This document shows, piece after piece, positions 55,760 through 64,000 of a stretch of 64,000 nt of DNA. This stretch comes from an uncultured Schlesneria sp. (GTDB taxonomy: Bacteria; Planctomycetota; Planctomycetia; Planctomycetales; Planctomycetaceae). Numbering within the stretch: position 1 is the stretch's first letter; every line of letters begins with the position of its first letter. The DNA lies in assembly GCA_903834925.1 (NCBI GenBank), contig CAILLA010000187.1, positions 1 to 64,000 of the forward strand. The letters are read 5' to 3'. The translations under genes and the position numbers were made by a program. The notes under the pieces were generated by a model. That model had not been told where the DNA came from. It worked only from the letters and a program-made list of their open reading frames with translations, and searched no databases.

Positions 55760-56068
55760 ACCCGTCCCTGGACAAAGCGATAAATTCAGGGCAAGACATT
55801 GAAGTCCTCAGGCGGGCGTTTTCTTTGCGTTGCGCCACCACAATGAGTTAGGAAACCTTTCTCTGGACGGGTTCCACCAAATCGTGCTCGTCGTTCAACG
55901 ACCGTTTCCAGCGGGGTATTTGGACAATCGCGGATCAAAGCAATTTCTGATGGAATTCTCATCCTCGATCGCTTAGTGTATTTCTTTAAACACCGGAAAT
56001 GATTGTCGTTTGTCAACCTGGATCTCGCGAATCGATTCTGGGTTTCATTTCCGCATCAGGAACCTGAC
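55760..56068. other. Intergenic region before the TPR/CRTAC1 cluster
   Basis: These 309 bases separate the sulfatase from the first TPR gene. A 76-codon frame on the minus strand (55786-56016) has no ribosome-binding site or recognised motif. No hairpin terminator was found. Confidence 0.35.
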
Positions 56069-57343
56069 GTGCTCAGTTCGTTATCGACCAGAAAAAGGAC
56101 TTTCCGCCGACGAATCCTCGCTTCGTTTCTTTGCCTGAGCGCCGGAATATCACTGGTTTATTTCTGGAGTGATTTATGTCTTTGGCGCACGGAAGCCAAT
56201 TTGAAACAGCGGAAAAATGTTGCCGCAGAAAAGTGGCTGAAACGCAGCCGCTGGTTCAACCGGGGCTTGGATCCACGAACATGCCTGTTGCAACTCCGTG
56301 TCGCTCGCCGCTCAGGCGACTTTCGAGAAGTCGAACGTCTGTTAAATCAAGCGGTGAAAGTGGGAGTCCCTCGTAAAGAGTTGGAACGAGAACGCTGGTT
56401 GGCGATGGCGCAAACGAATCAATTCGAGGCGATGCAGTCGCGCTGGAATGATTTGCTCAAAGATGCCCGAGACGATGAGCCAGAGATTGCGCGAGCCCAT
56501 TACACGTGGGCTATGATTTACCATAATCATGAACTCGCCAAGTGGACACTGGAACTCTGGCACCAGGATTATCCGAATGATCCCGAACCGTTGATATTGA
56601 CGGGACGGTATTATCAATCGATGACAAGCTGGGAAAGCTCAGAAAAAGCCTATCGCGCGGCACTCGCAGTTGCTCCGGAAAATGCCGATTGCCAACTTCT
56701 GCTGGCGAAAGTCCTTCAAATCCGGTTGAAAACGGATGAGGCGATTTCACTTTTTCAGAAATATCTGCGGCAACATCCGAACGACGCAACCGCCCTGCAG
56801 GGACTTGCCGAAAGCCTTGCCACCCACGGGGAGGTCGACAAGGCGATTCAAATGTTTCAGGAAGGATTAAGAAGCCATCCTGAGGATTTAATGCTTCTGA
56901 AATCGTGCGGAGAATTGATGCTCTCGTCCGGTGACGCAGCTGGTGCCGCCGTCGTACTGGAAAAGGCATATCGAATGGTTCCTGAGCATGCGAATCTCGC
57001 CAATTCGCTGGCCCGCGCCTGGAAAGCGAGTGGTCGCCTAGCCGAAGCCGAACCCTTGTTCGCGTTCGTTGCGGAATCGCAACCAAAACTGATTGAAATG
57101 GGGGCGATGGAAAAACAGTTGCGTGACCAACCGAATAACTTGGAGCTTCGGATGAAAATCGCCGAAATCGTCGCACGATTCGTTTCTCGTCGCGATGCAA
57201 TACGCTGGTGCGAGAACTTGCTGTTGATTGCACCAAAATACAAACCGGCGCATGAGGAATTGGTGAAGCTCTACCAATCACTCGGGGAAGACAAGCTGGC
57301 GATGCGTCACGCGAATGGGTTTGAGCAGGACGCGAAACCATGA
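56069..57343 (+). CDS. Membrane-anchored TPR protein
   Basis: The protein has 424 residues from GTG 56069, which has AGGA seven bases upstream; TTG 56003 would add 22 residues. One N-terminal membrane helix (LASFLCLSAGISLVYFWS) is followed by about eight TPR-like helix pairs, for example ALAVAPENADCQLLLAKVLQ, KYLRQHPNDATALQGLAESL and AYRMVPEHANLANSLARAWK. TPR arrays act as protein-protein interaction scaffolds, here probably outside the cytoplasm. The stop codon overlaps the ATG of the CRTAC1-type lipoprotein by four bases (ATGA), indicating translational coupling and a shared function. Confidence 0.88.
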   Translation: MLSSLSTRKRTFRRRILASFLCLSAGISLVYFWSDLCLWRTEANLKQRKNVAAEKWLKRSRWFNRGLDPRTCLLQLRVARRSGDFREVERLLNQAVKVGVPRKELERERWLAMAQTNQFEAMQSRWNDLLKDARDDEPEIARAHYTWAMIYHNHELAKWTLELWHQDYPNDPEPLILTGRYYQSMTSWESSEKAYRAALAVAPENADCQLLLAKVLQIRLKTDEAISLFQKYLRQHPNDATALQGLAESLATHGEVDKAIQMFQEGLRSHPEDLMLLKSCGELMLSSGDAAGAAVVLEKAYRMVPEHANLANSLARAWKASGRLAEAEPLFAFVAESQPKLIEMGAMEKQLRDQPNNLELRMKIAEIVARFVSRRDAIRWCENLLLIAPKYKPAHEELVKLYQSLGEDKLAMRHANGFEQDAKP

Positions 57344-59076
57344 ATGGATCGTCGAAAACCGGATGGCAGTGGAGATTACTTTGTCGTTTTGTGGTGATCT
57401 GTGCGATCTCAGGCTGTTCGCCGAGTCATCAAAACGATTCCAATCCTGGTTCGACGACGTCCCCGATTGCGCCTGGCATCGTCAATCGACTTGGCCCGAA
57501 AATTGAATTTGTAGACGTGGCCGAATCGAGCGGCGTAACGTGGATTGGACGCAACGGAGAAGAGGCGAAAAAATCAACGTTGCTTCAAATGGCTGGAACT
57601 GGTTGCGCAATCGAAGATTATGACTGCGATGGGAAGCTCGATCTCTTTTTTGCAGGCGGCGGAGAATTTGGCGAGGGACGTGAGATCCTGCCCTTGCCAT
57701 TCGGCTTGTATCGTCAGTTTTCACCCTGGAATTACATTTCGGTTGCCAAAGAGGCGGGATTGAACCCGATTCGGCACTACAACCACGGCACATACACGGC
57801 GGACATCGATAACGATGGATTTCCGGATCTGCTGATTACCGGTTGGGGTGGACTTCAATTGTTCCAGAACCATGGGGATGGAACATTCGAAGATATCACA
57901 GAGTCAGCGGGCTTGACTGATTCCCTGTGGAGCACGGCGGCCGGGTGGGGAGATTTCAATCGGGACCATGTGCTCGATCTTTACGTCGGCCATTACACGG
58001 ACTGGTCGTTTGATAATGATCCTGTGTGTATCAACCCAAATAGCAAACAGCGAAATCTCTGCGCTCCGACTGACTTTGAAGGCTTGCCTTGTACGGTCTA
58101 TCTCGGGAATGGAGACGGAACCTATCGTGACGCGAGTGCGGAATTGGGCATCCATGAAATTGGCAAAGTTTTGGGAGTCGTCATCGCCGACATCAACGGC
58201 GATCTTCAGCCTGATCTTTATGTCGCGAATGACGCGCTCCCCAATCACCTCTATGTCTCACAACCTGCGGGAAATTATCGCGAAGTCGCTATACAATATG
58301 GAGTTGCGCTGGGTGAGACGGGTGTTTCTGACGGCAGCATGGGTGTTGATCTTGGTGACCTGGACGGCGATGGAAAAATCGATATCTGGGTGGCAAACTA
58401 CGAGCAGCAGAGCTTTGCGCTCTATCGTAATCTCGGAAACGAACTGTTTACTCATGCCAGCCGACCGTTTGGAATCACGGCTGTCGGAACGTTAGCCGTC
58501 GGGTTTGGAACGGTCATTTTTGATGCCGATGGTGACGGATTTTCTGATATCTTTTGCTCGAATGGACATGTCTGGGCACCAGTTCCGGGCGTAGTAAGTC
58601 GTCAGCGCCCGTATCTTTTGCGGAACGATCGCGGCAAGAAATTTCTTAACATCGCCACGGAGTCAAGGGGTTATTTGAATGAGCTGCACCTGGGCCGTGG
58701 TGCTGCGAGCGGTGATTTGGACGGGAATGGAACCCCAGACTTGGTCGTCACCCATATCAACGAGCGAGTCGCAATCTTGAGAAACGACACCCCGATGCTG
58801 AATTGGCTGGAGGTCAAGTTAGTCGGACGTGTGAGCAATCGTTCAGCAATTGGTGCCAGCGTCTCGATCAAGACGCAACATGTTACGCAGATTGGGCTTG
58901 TAAAAGGTGGTGGAAGCTACCTTTCGACCAGCGATCGAACATTGAACTTCGGACTTGGTACAGCTTCTGTTATCGAAACCCTCGTCGTTAAATGGCCATC
59001 AGGTAAAACCACGGAACTCGAAACCGTCAGCTGCGGTCAAAAGATTCTGCTGATCGAAGAAAGTGGCGCTCCCTGA
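57340..59076 (+). CDS. CRTAC1-type lipoprotein (FG-GAP/ASPIC-UnbV), first copy
   Basis: This 578-residue protein carries a lipobox (VVICAISGC) and a beta-propeller built from calcium-binding FG-GAP repeats: DYDCDGKLDLFFAGGGE, DIDNDGFPDLLITG, DINGDLQPDLYVAN, DLDGDGKIDIWVANY and DADGDGFSDIFCSNGH. It ends in an ASPIC/UnbV domain (WLEVKLVGRVSNRSAIGASV, VVKWPSGKTTELE). Proteins of this type are exported, adhesion-like or structural, and are expanded in planctomycetes and acidobacteria. It is translationally coupled to the TPR gene. The paralogue at 60667 has the same domain order. Confidence 0.93.
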   Translation: MNGSSKTGWQWRLLCRFVVICAISGCSPSHQNDSNPGSTTSPIAPGIVNRLGPKIEFVDVAESSGVTWIGRNGEEAKKSTLLQMAGTGCAIEDYDCDGKLDLFFAGGGEFGEGREILPLPFGLYRQFSPWNYISVAKEAGLNPIRHYNHGTYTADIDNDGFPDLLITGWGGLQLFQNHGDGTFEDITESAGLTDSLWSTAAGWGDFNRDHVLDLYVGHYTDWSFDNDPVCINPNSKQRNLCAPTDFEGLPCTVYLGNGDGTYRDASAELGIHEIGKVLGVVIADINGDLQPDLYVANDALPNHLYVSQPAGNYREVAIQYGVALGETGVSDGSMGVDLGDLDGDGKIDIWVANYEQQSFALYRNLGNELFTHASRPFGITAVGTLAVGFGTVIFDADGDGFSDIFCSNGHVWAPVPGVVSRQRPYLLRNDRGKKFLNIATESRGYLNELHLGRGAASGDLDGNGTPDLVVTHINERVAILRNDTPMLNWLEVKLVGRVSNRSAIGASVSIKTQHVTQIGLVKGGGSYLSTSDRTLNFGLGTASVIETLVVKWPSGKTTELETVSCGQKILLIEESGAP

Positions 59077-59213
59077 AATAACGATCTTTCAGGAAATTCT
59101 CGATTCGCCCGCGAGACACCTCGAAAACAGGAACTTAAGTACACCACACAATCGCATCACACCAGGCACATCCGGCATTACGGACATTTTTGGTAATTCG
59201 GCTCGTTTTAAGT

Positions 59214-59242
59214 TTGACAGCATTATTCATATTCAGTTAACC
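59214..59242 (+). promoter_or_regulatory. Possible promoter of the DUF1559 gene
   Basis: TTGACA (59214-59219) is a perfect -35 match, followed after 17 bases by TTAACC (59237-59242), a poor -10. The leader would be about 225 bases. It lies in the 395-base gap that otherwise holds no gene. The long leader and the AGGAGGG ribosome-binding site before 59472 fit a highly expressed gene. Confidence 0.3.
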
Positions 59243-59471
59243 TCTACACAATTCCGAAGTCAGGATTCGGAATTCCGATGAGATGTTCGCATTTCAGATT
59301 GACGATCCAATCTGTTTTGGTTTCTTCGAGAGGGGTACTCTTTCAAGAAACATCGTTGAGAAGTGGGCCTGTTCTTTCATTTTTTCGTTTGCAAGTTACT
59401 TGGCCTGCCGGTTTCCAGAGTTTTGTGATTGGTTTTAAAGTTCGTTCGTTATTTTTTGAGGAGGGTTACTG

Positions 59472-60563
59472 ATGTCGAAGTCGAAAGTACGTGGATTCAC
59501 CTTGATCGAACTGCTGGTTGTGATTGCAATCATCGCGGTTTTGATCGCATTGTTGCTACCAGCGGTGCAGCAGGCTCGCGAAGCCGCTCGCCGTACCCAG
59601 TGTAAGAACAATCTCAAGCAGATTGGTTTGGCATGTCATAACTACCACGACACATCGAAACAGTTCCCGCAGAACTGGTCCGGTCGTGGACTGTCAGAAT
59701 CCGTCCGTGGGGACTGGCAGAATTGCTTCGGCGATTTCGGCTGGATCGTTATGGCTCTTCCTTATTTCGATAACGCTCCCCTTTACAACCAATTCAACTT
59801 TCTGGACAACAACGGTGGCCCCGGCGGGCCTGGAAGCTATCCAGGCAGCACAGCGGGCAACCCCAGCCGCGGTTGGACTTCACAGCAAAACACCCAGGCC
59901 GCCACGACGATTCTTCAAGCCGTCATGTGCCCAAGCAATCCTCAGTCCGACAAGCAATACGCGAATGTGGCTGGTTGCTCCGGTGGCCAAACATACAACA
60001 ACACTCCAGTTGGTCGTTCGGATTACGTGGGAAGCATGGGCTTCGAGCGTGCTGACTGGCAGAACTGCCTTGCTTCGGACCAAAATGGAAAAGGGATTCC
60101 TCTTACCTGGAGCAACACCGACAACATTCCTGGTGTTGTACACAATGGTTGGGGTGAAGGTTCCGGTGGAAACTCAACTGGCCCTGCTTACCTCGCCCAA
60201 ATGAACGGCTGCTTCAGCCACTCTGGTACTTGCAAGATCCGTGACATCGTCGATGGTACCTCGACCACGATCCTCGTCATGGAAGATCATCACTGGTCAA
60301 ATGGTCCAGCGACTCCAAGCCAGGTCGCTGGAACAGTTGGTTGGGCTGGTCCAATGCAAGTTGCTTCGACCGCCCACCTGATTAACCAAAATTATGGGTA
60401 TCCTGACGGAAACCAGTGCCACGGTATCAGCAGCACCCACGTCGGTGGTGCCCACGTACTCATGGCTGACGGTTCCGTTCGATTCCTCTCTGAGAACATG
60501 TCAGTGATCGTTCTGCAAGCAATCTCGACACGTGCTGGTGGTGACGTTGCAGGCGAATTCTAG
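59472..60563 (+). CDS. DUF1559 pilin-like protein
   Basis: This 363-residue protein has the type IV prepilin N-terminus: a short basic leader, then GFTLIELLVVIAIIAVLIAL, where cleavage by a prepilin peptidase is expected after Gly. It continues with the DUF1559 signature AVQQAREAARRTQCKNNLKQ and closes with the family's H-x9-DG tail (STHVGGAHVLMADGSVRF). The Gly/Asn/Gln-rich middle is typical of the exported domain. A strong ribosome-binding site (AGGAGGG, seven bases) precedes ATG 59472, and a strong terminator follows, indicating a separate, well-expressed unit. DUF1559 proteins are massively amplified in planctomycetes. The role of this copy is unknown. Confidence 0.95.
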   Translation: MSKSKVRGFTLIELLVVIAIIAVLIALLLPAVQQAREAARRTQCKNNLKQIGLACHNYHDTSKQFPQNWSGRGLSESVRGDWQNCFGDFGWIVMALPYFDNAPLYNQFNFLDNNGGPGGPGSYPGSTAGNPSRGWTSQQNTQAATTILQAVMCPSNPQSDKQYANVAGCSGGQTYNNTPVGRSDYVGSMGFERADWQNCLASDQNGKGIPLTWSNTDNIPGVVHNGWGEGSGGNSTGPAYLAQMNGCFSHSGTCKIRDIVDGTSTTILVMEDHHWSNGPATPSQVAGTVGWAGPMQVASTAHLINQNYGYPDGNQCHGISSTHVGGAHVLMADGSVRFLSENMSVIVLQAISTRAGGDVAGEF

Positions 60564-60601
60564 AATCGCTTGAGTTAGAGCCAACAATTTTTCAGCTGAA
60601 A

Positions 60602-60640
60602 TCTCGTCACCGGCAATTATGTCGGTGACGAGACTTTTTT
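60602..60640 (+). terminator. Rho-independent terminator after the DUF1559 gene
   Basis: TCTCGTCACCG (60602-60612) pairs perfectly with its inverse at 60623-60633 and is followed by CTTTTTT. It lies 39 bases after the stop codon, just upstream of the next CRTAC1 gene. Confidence 0.88.
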
Positions 60641-60666
60641 CGTAAGGCTTCGAAAACACTGATAAT

Positions 60667-62481
60667 ATGATCGTGAAAACGGTGGTGAGCCAAAAAGTCT
60701 TCCTGATTGGCTTGCTGCTTTGCAGTCTAACGGGGTGTGAGCAAAGCAGCAGGACGGCAAATGACGTCATTGTTTCGGCCGATCACAAGCCAGTCGAATC
60801 AGCCGCATCCAAAGTCGGTCTTTCCAAACCGAACGGTTCCTTGGTCGAAGCCCCCTTTGCTGAATCGCCGCGCGACACCAAAAAGTCACCCAACCGACTT
60901 ACGACTTTTCCTCATTTCGAAGACGTTGCTGAACAGCTTGGGGTCTCGTTCACCTATGCGAATGGCGCCACGGGTAAGGTTCTGATGGTGGAGTCGACCG
61001 GAGGAGGCGCCGGATGGTTCGATTTTGACGGTGACGGACTGTTGGACCTTTACGTGTGCCAGGGAGGGGATCCCGCCACGGAAGAACGCCACAACGAACC
61101 TTTGGATCAACTGTTTCGCCAGATTGAACCTGATCGGTTCGTTGCTGTCACAGAGGTTGCGGGAGTTTTTGAGCGGTATTATGGGCAGGGAGTAGCGATC
61201 GCCGATTTTGATGACGACGGATTCGATGACGTGTACATCACGAATGTCGGTCCAAACACGCTCATGAAAAATCAAGGTGACGGAACGTTTAAAGACGTTA
61301 GTCTTGAGGCGAGCGTTGCCAACCCCCTTTGGAGCAGCAGTGCCGCATGGGGAGATCTTGATGGCGACGGAGATCTCGACCTCTATGTTTGTAATTACGT
61401 TGACTATGACCCCTACCATCCCATCCCCTGTGGAAATCATGGTAAACCGGGAACGTGTCATCCGGAAAATATGGACGCTGTCCCGGACGAATGTTACTTC
61501 AACCAAGGGGATGGAACGTTTCTTCCTGAGGCCCGGACAAGAGGGTTGTTTGGACCTCTCAACAAAGCCTTGGGTGTCGTTATTGCTGATATGAATAACG
61601 ATGGCATCCCCGATGTTTACGTCACGAATGATACGACGCCAAACTTTCTGTTTATCAATCAGGGAAGCGGCCATTTCGTCGAATCTGCCGTTCAACTTGG
61701 ATGTGCAGTCAGCCGTGAAGGGCTACCTCAAGCCAGCATGGGGGTAGCACTGGGTGACTTTGATCAGAACGGATGGCTGGATCTTTATTGCACTCATTTC
61801 ACGCAAGAATCGAATACACTTTACAAAAACCTTGGACCTTCCGGATTTCAAGATGTAACAGGATTCGTCGGACTGCACGCTCCGACGCTGAAGTATCTTG
61901 GGTTTGGTACAATCATGACAGACTTTAACCAGGACGGCCATGAGGACATCTTCATCACGAATGGTCACATCAATGACTGGCGTGAAAGTGGGAAGCTTTG
62001 GCAAATGGAACCGCAGATCTTCAGTTACGAGGGGCCACGATTCGTCGATTGTGGCCCGATGGCGGGTGACTTTTTCAAAAAAGCAGTCATTGGTCGCGGA
62101 GTGGCACGGGGAGACTTTGATAACGATGGTGACTGGGATCTGGCGGTCGTCCATCAGAACACGCCAACGGCAATCCTTCGAAACGATTCGTCGCGTGGCA
62201 ATTGGCTGAAATTGAGATTTCTCTGCACTACGAATCGCCGAGGTTGGGGAACCCGCGTAAGATTACAGCAAGGCAATAGAACCTTGGTTCAAGAGATGGC
62301 AGGAGGAACCAGCTATGTGTCTGCTCACGAAGCGGCGCTGATCTTTGGATTGGGTGAAAATTCCGCTCCGATCCACTTGGAAATTCGTTGGCCAAACGGA
62401 GAATTGGAGACTCTTGACGACGTGAGCACGAATCAGGAGCTTGTTTTGAGGCAACTACGTAAAGCGGACCTGAAGAATTGA
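60667..62481 (+). CDS. CRTAC1-type lipoprotein (FG-GAP/ASPIC-UnbV), second copy
   Basis: This 604-residue paralogue of the protein at 57340 has a lipobox (LLLCSLTGC). It then carries FG-GAP propeller blades (WFDFDGDGLLDLYVCQGG, DFDDDGFDDVYITNVG, DLDGDGDLDLYVCNYVDYD, DMNNDGIPDVYVTND, DFNQDGHEDIFITNGH, DFDNDGDWDLAVVH) and an ASPIC/UnbV tail (WLKLRFLCTTNRRGWGTRV, EIRWPNGELETLDD). The Asp/Asn spacing suggests calcium binding and export. The stop codon overlaps the TTG of the downstream TPR gene, so the two are probably translated together. The order is the mirror of the first pair, where TPR precedes CRTAC1. Confidence 0.93.
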   Translation: MIVKTVVSQKVFLIGLLLCSLTGCEQSSRTANDVIVSADHKPVESAASKVGLSKPNGSLVEAPFAESPRDTKKSPNRLTTFPHFEDVAEQLGVSFTYANGATGKVLMVESTGGGAGWFDFDGDGLLDLYVCQGGDPATEERHNEPLDQLFRQIEPDRFVAVTEVAGVFERYYGQGVAIADFDDDGFDDVYITNVGPNTLMKNQGDGTFKDVSLEASVANPLWSSSAAWGDLDGDGDLDLYVCNYVDYDPYHPIPCGNHGKPGTCHPENMDAVPDECYFNQGDGTFLPEARTRGLFGPLNKALGVVIADMNNDGIPDVYVTNDTTPNFLFINQGSGHFVESAVQLGCAVSREGLPQASMGVALGDFDQNGWLDLYCTHFTQESNTLYKNLGPSGFQDVTGFVGLHAPTLKYLGFGTIMTDFNQDGHEDIFITNGHINDWRESGKLWQMEPQIFSYEGPRFVDCGPMAGDFFKKAVIGRGVARGDFDNDGDWDLAVVHQNTPTAILRNDSSRGNWLKLRFLCTTNRRGWGTRVRLQQGNRTLVQEMAGGTSYVSAHEAALIFGLGENSAPIHLEIRWPNGELETLDDVSTNQELVLRQLRKADLKN

Positions 62482-63791
62482 CGGCCTTGGGTGAATCGCG
62501 GCAGTTGGAAGCCTCATCTGCACAGACAATTCATCGAATAACGATCGAGGACGAAGTGAACGCATCGATCACCAGACACGATTTTGAAAAGCCTTTGCCG
62601 ACAAATGGGCTAATGGGGAAGTCGCGTCGTTGGTGGTTTCTTCTACTGGTGACGCTGATCGCTGCGGCACCAATCGGGTATGCAACTCGTCAGGTCATGT
62701 ATAACCGGGCAATTGCTGCCTGTGAGCAACAGTGCCAGGAATTGAAGATTGAAAAAAACTGGTCAGAACTCGCAAAAGTCTCTGAGTCCTGGTCAAAAAT
62801 TGAACCGGATGCTGCCGACCCGTGGTTATACCGAGGCGAAGCAGCCGAGGAAATCAGCGATTGGAAGTCGCTGGTTCAGTACCTGGATCGGGTTCCGCGT
62901 AGCGACACGCGAGCCGTGCCGGCGCTATTAAAAAAATCGATCGTCGAATTCGAAAAACTGAATCGCCCGTTTGACGGAGCCAAAACTTGCGATCAAGTTC
63001 TTGAACTCAACCCGCAAGTAACGGCAGCGCACAAACAGACCGTATTTTTCTATATGATGACACTGCAGCGGAGAGAAGCATTGGCGAGAATTCGTCGAGC
63101 AATTCGTCTGGGCCGAGAATCCCCGGAGACTTACGTATTTCTCGTCAGTGCAAGTTGGCTGAATCCTGCTTCGCTCTATCACAACAATACAATCTGGCTC
63201 GAATCCGATCCGGAAAGTGAGATTTTTGAGGTCGCACGAGCGATGCCCATCTATTACACATCCGCAAAGGACGATCCAAAACAGGCTGCAGCGGTGGAAC
63301 ACATTCCAACCACCGAGAAGTTGCTGGAAAAATATCCTCATAACCCAGAGTTGCTCTCATTTATTATCAGTCTGAGCATTACGAATGGGGATCTGGAGCG
63401 GGTTCAGGAATTGGTGAAGGCGTTTCCAGAGAATCTAGCTGAAAAAGATCCTCGATACTGGCGGGCGCGAGCCTGGTGCGAGGAAGCACTTGGTGATGTC
63501 GATCAGGCAGAAAAATCGCTGCGACGCGGGTTTGCACTCGATCCGTATTGGTGGATCATCCATTTCCAATTGCATGACCTGTTGCGGCGACAGCAGCGAC
63601 TTGACGAAGCGGCCTATTTCTTCAAAGTCTATAAGCTGTCCAAGGACTTGAGTATTGAAATCACGGGCTTGAACAATTCTCCCGAAAGTCTCGACGAGAA
63701 AAAATTCTGTCGCGAATTACTGGTACTTGCGGAGTTGATCGAAGATGATGAAGTCATTCACACGCTAAAACGACGAGTGGCAACGCAATGA
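62478..63791 (+). CDS. Membrane-anchored TPR protein, second copy
   Basis: This 437-residue protein begins at TTG 62478, overlapping the upstream stop codon; GTG 62556 (GAGGA four bases upstream) is an alternative that would drop 26 residues. A membrane helix (WWFLLLVTLIAAAPIGYAT, about 51-69) is followed by TPR-like helix pairs, for example QVLELNPQVTAAHKQTVFFY, LLEKYPHNPELLSFIISLS and LRRGFALDPYWWIIHFQLHD. It resembles the TPR protein at 56069 in layout. It is coupled to the second CRTAC1 lipoprotein, so the two probably act together at the cell envelope. Confidence 0.85.
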   Translation: MTALGESRQLEASSAQTIHRITIEDEVNASITRHDFEKPLPTNGLMGKSRRWWFLLLVTLIAAAPIGYATRQVMYNRAIAACEQQCQELKIEKNWSELAKVSESWSKIEPDAADPWLYRGEAAEEISDWKSLVQYLDRVPRSDTRAVPALLKKSIVEFEKLNRPFDGAKTCDQVLELNPQVTAAHKQTVFFYMMTLQRREALARIRRAIRLGRESPETYVFLVSASWLNPASLYHNNTIWLESDPESEIFEVARAMPIYYTSAKDDPKQAAAVEHIPTTEKLLEKYPHNPELLSFIISLSITNGDLERVQELVKAFPENLAEKDPRYWRARAWCEEALGDVDQAEKSLRRGFALDPYWWIIHFQLHDLLRRQQRLDEAAYFFKVYKLSKDLSIEITGLNNSPESLDEKKFCRELLVLAELIEDDEVIHTLKRRVATQ

Positions 63792-63888
63792 TTTCGGCAA
63801 TTTTGTTTCGCGGGCGATGCCCCATCTGCTGCAACGAAGCAGGTATGGTACCGACCGTATTTTTCATTGAATTTAAAGGGAGATTGAA

Positions 63889-64000
63889 ATGCGTCGATTG
63901 AGTGGTTTGGTTCTGTTCTGCTTATTGGGATGTTCTCCTGCTGGTCCAGCCGCGCTTCCTCTTTACCCCGTGACTGGGACACTTAAAGTCGAAGGCAAAC
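63889..64000 (+). CDS. Small lipoprotein, N-terminal part (runs off the window)
   Basis: ATG 63889 follows GGGAG by about seven bases. The visible 37 residues start with a lipobox (LVLFCLLGCSPAGPA) and continue with LYPVTGTLKVEGK. That opening is typical of the small secreted planctomycete lipoproteins with a carboxypeptidase-regulatory or transthyretin-like fold that follow DUF1559 genes. The rest lies beyond position 64000. Confidence 0.7.
   Translation, partial: MRRLSGLVLFCLLGCSPAGPAALPLYPVTGTLKVEGK

Overview
The window looks like a chromosome segment of a planctomycete (Planctomycetaceae-like, roughly 50-55% GC by eye). It holds protein families expanded in that phylum: a PSCyt1/DUF1549/DUF1553 cytochrome with a DUF1501 partner, a DUF1559 pilin-like protein, two FG-GAP/ASPIC-UnbV (CRTAC1-type) lipoproteins, MJ0042-type zinc-ribbon membrane proteins, a Ser/Thr kinase with a beta-helix tail, a sulfatase, a sialidase and a Lys/Ala-rich histone-H1-like protein. 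The genus cannot be fixed from the sequence alone. No rRNA operon, intact tRNA, CRISPR array, prophage or autonomous insertion sequence was recognised.

Layout. 0.3-8 kb: an FRG-domain protein, two decayed gene remnants, the DUF1549/DUF1553 plus DUF1501 pair, and a degenerate SthA-like flavoprotein. 8-23 kb: a MotA/TolQ/ExbB-type channel, a class I aminotransferase, uvrB, a giant Ser/Thr kinase, a DUF885 zinc hydrolase, a class C beta-lactamase-like hydrolase, a lone short GspE-type ATPase and the histone-like gene. 23.5-28 kb: a sialidase, two secreted proteins of unknown function, and the remains of a vapC-like toxin and a DUF1501 gene. 28-41 kb: a hybrid histidine kinase, an RND adaptor and heavy-metal-type pump, a SpoIIE phosphatase, a zinc alcohol dehydrogenase, a PIN-PhoH ATPase and GlmM. 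41-49.8 kb: a small secreted phospholipase A2-like protein, an MFS transporter, two look-alike zinc-ribbon/TM/secretin-N-like proteins with another DUF1501 protein, an orphan antitoxin and a frameshifted aldehyde dehydrogenase. 49.9-64 kb: a beta-helix/diheme cytochrome fusion, cyclopropane synthase, a sulfatase, then TPR-CRTAC1-pilin-CRTAC1-TPR and the start of a small lipoprotein.

The most distinctive feature is a population of short repeats. A ~95-bp double-hairpin element, bounded by inverted GTGCCACTG/CAGTGGCAC ends, sits at four of the six convergent gene junctions, where it is well placed to act as a bidirectional terminator. One copy is split by a 171-bp MITE-like element with perfect 34-bp terminal inverted repeats; a second, diverged MITE copy lies 15 kb away. 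Pieces of these and other repeats also lie inside reading frames, where they add residues to the DUF1549/DUF1553 protein and supply both an insertion and the C-terminus of the SthA-like protein.

The second notable unit is the single-chain fusion of a beta-helix protein and a diheme cytochrome that I recall as usually being encoded by adjacent genes (TIGR03805/TIGR03806). Several genes are visibly decaying: two PIN-type remnants, one DUF1501 remnant, one aldehyde dehydrogenase with an extra T, and a toxin-less antitoxin.
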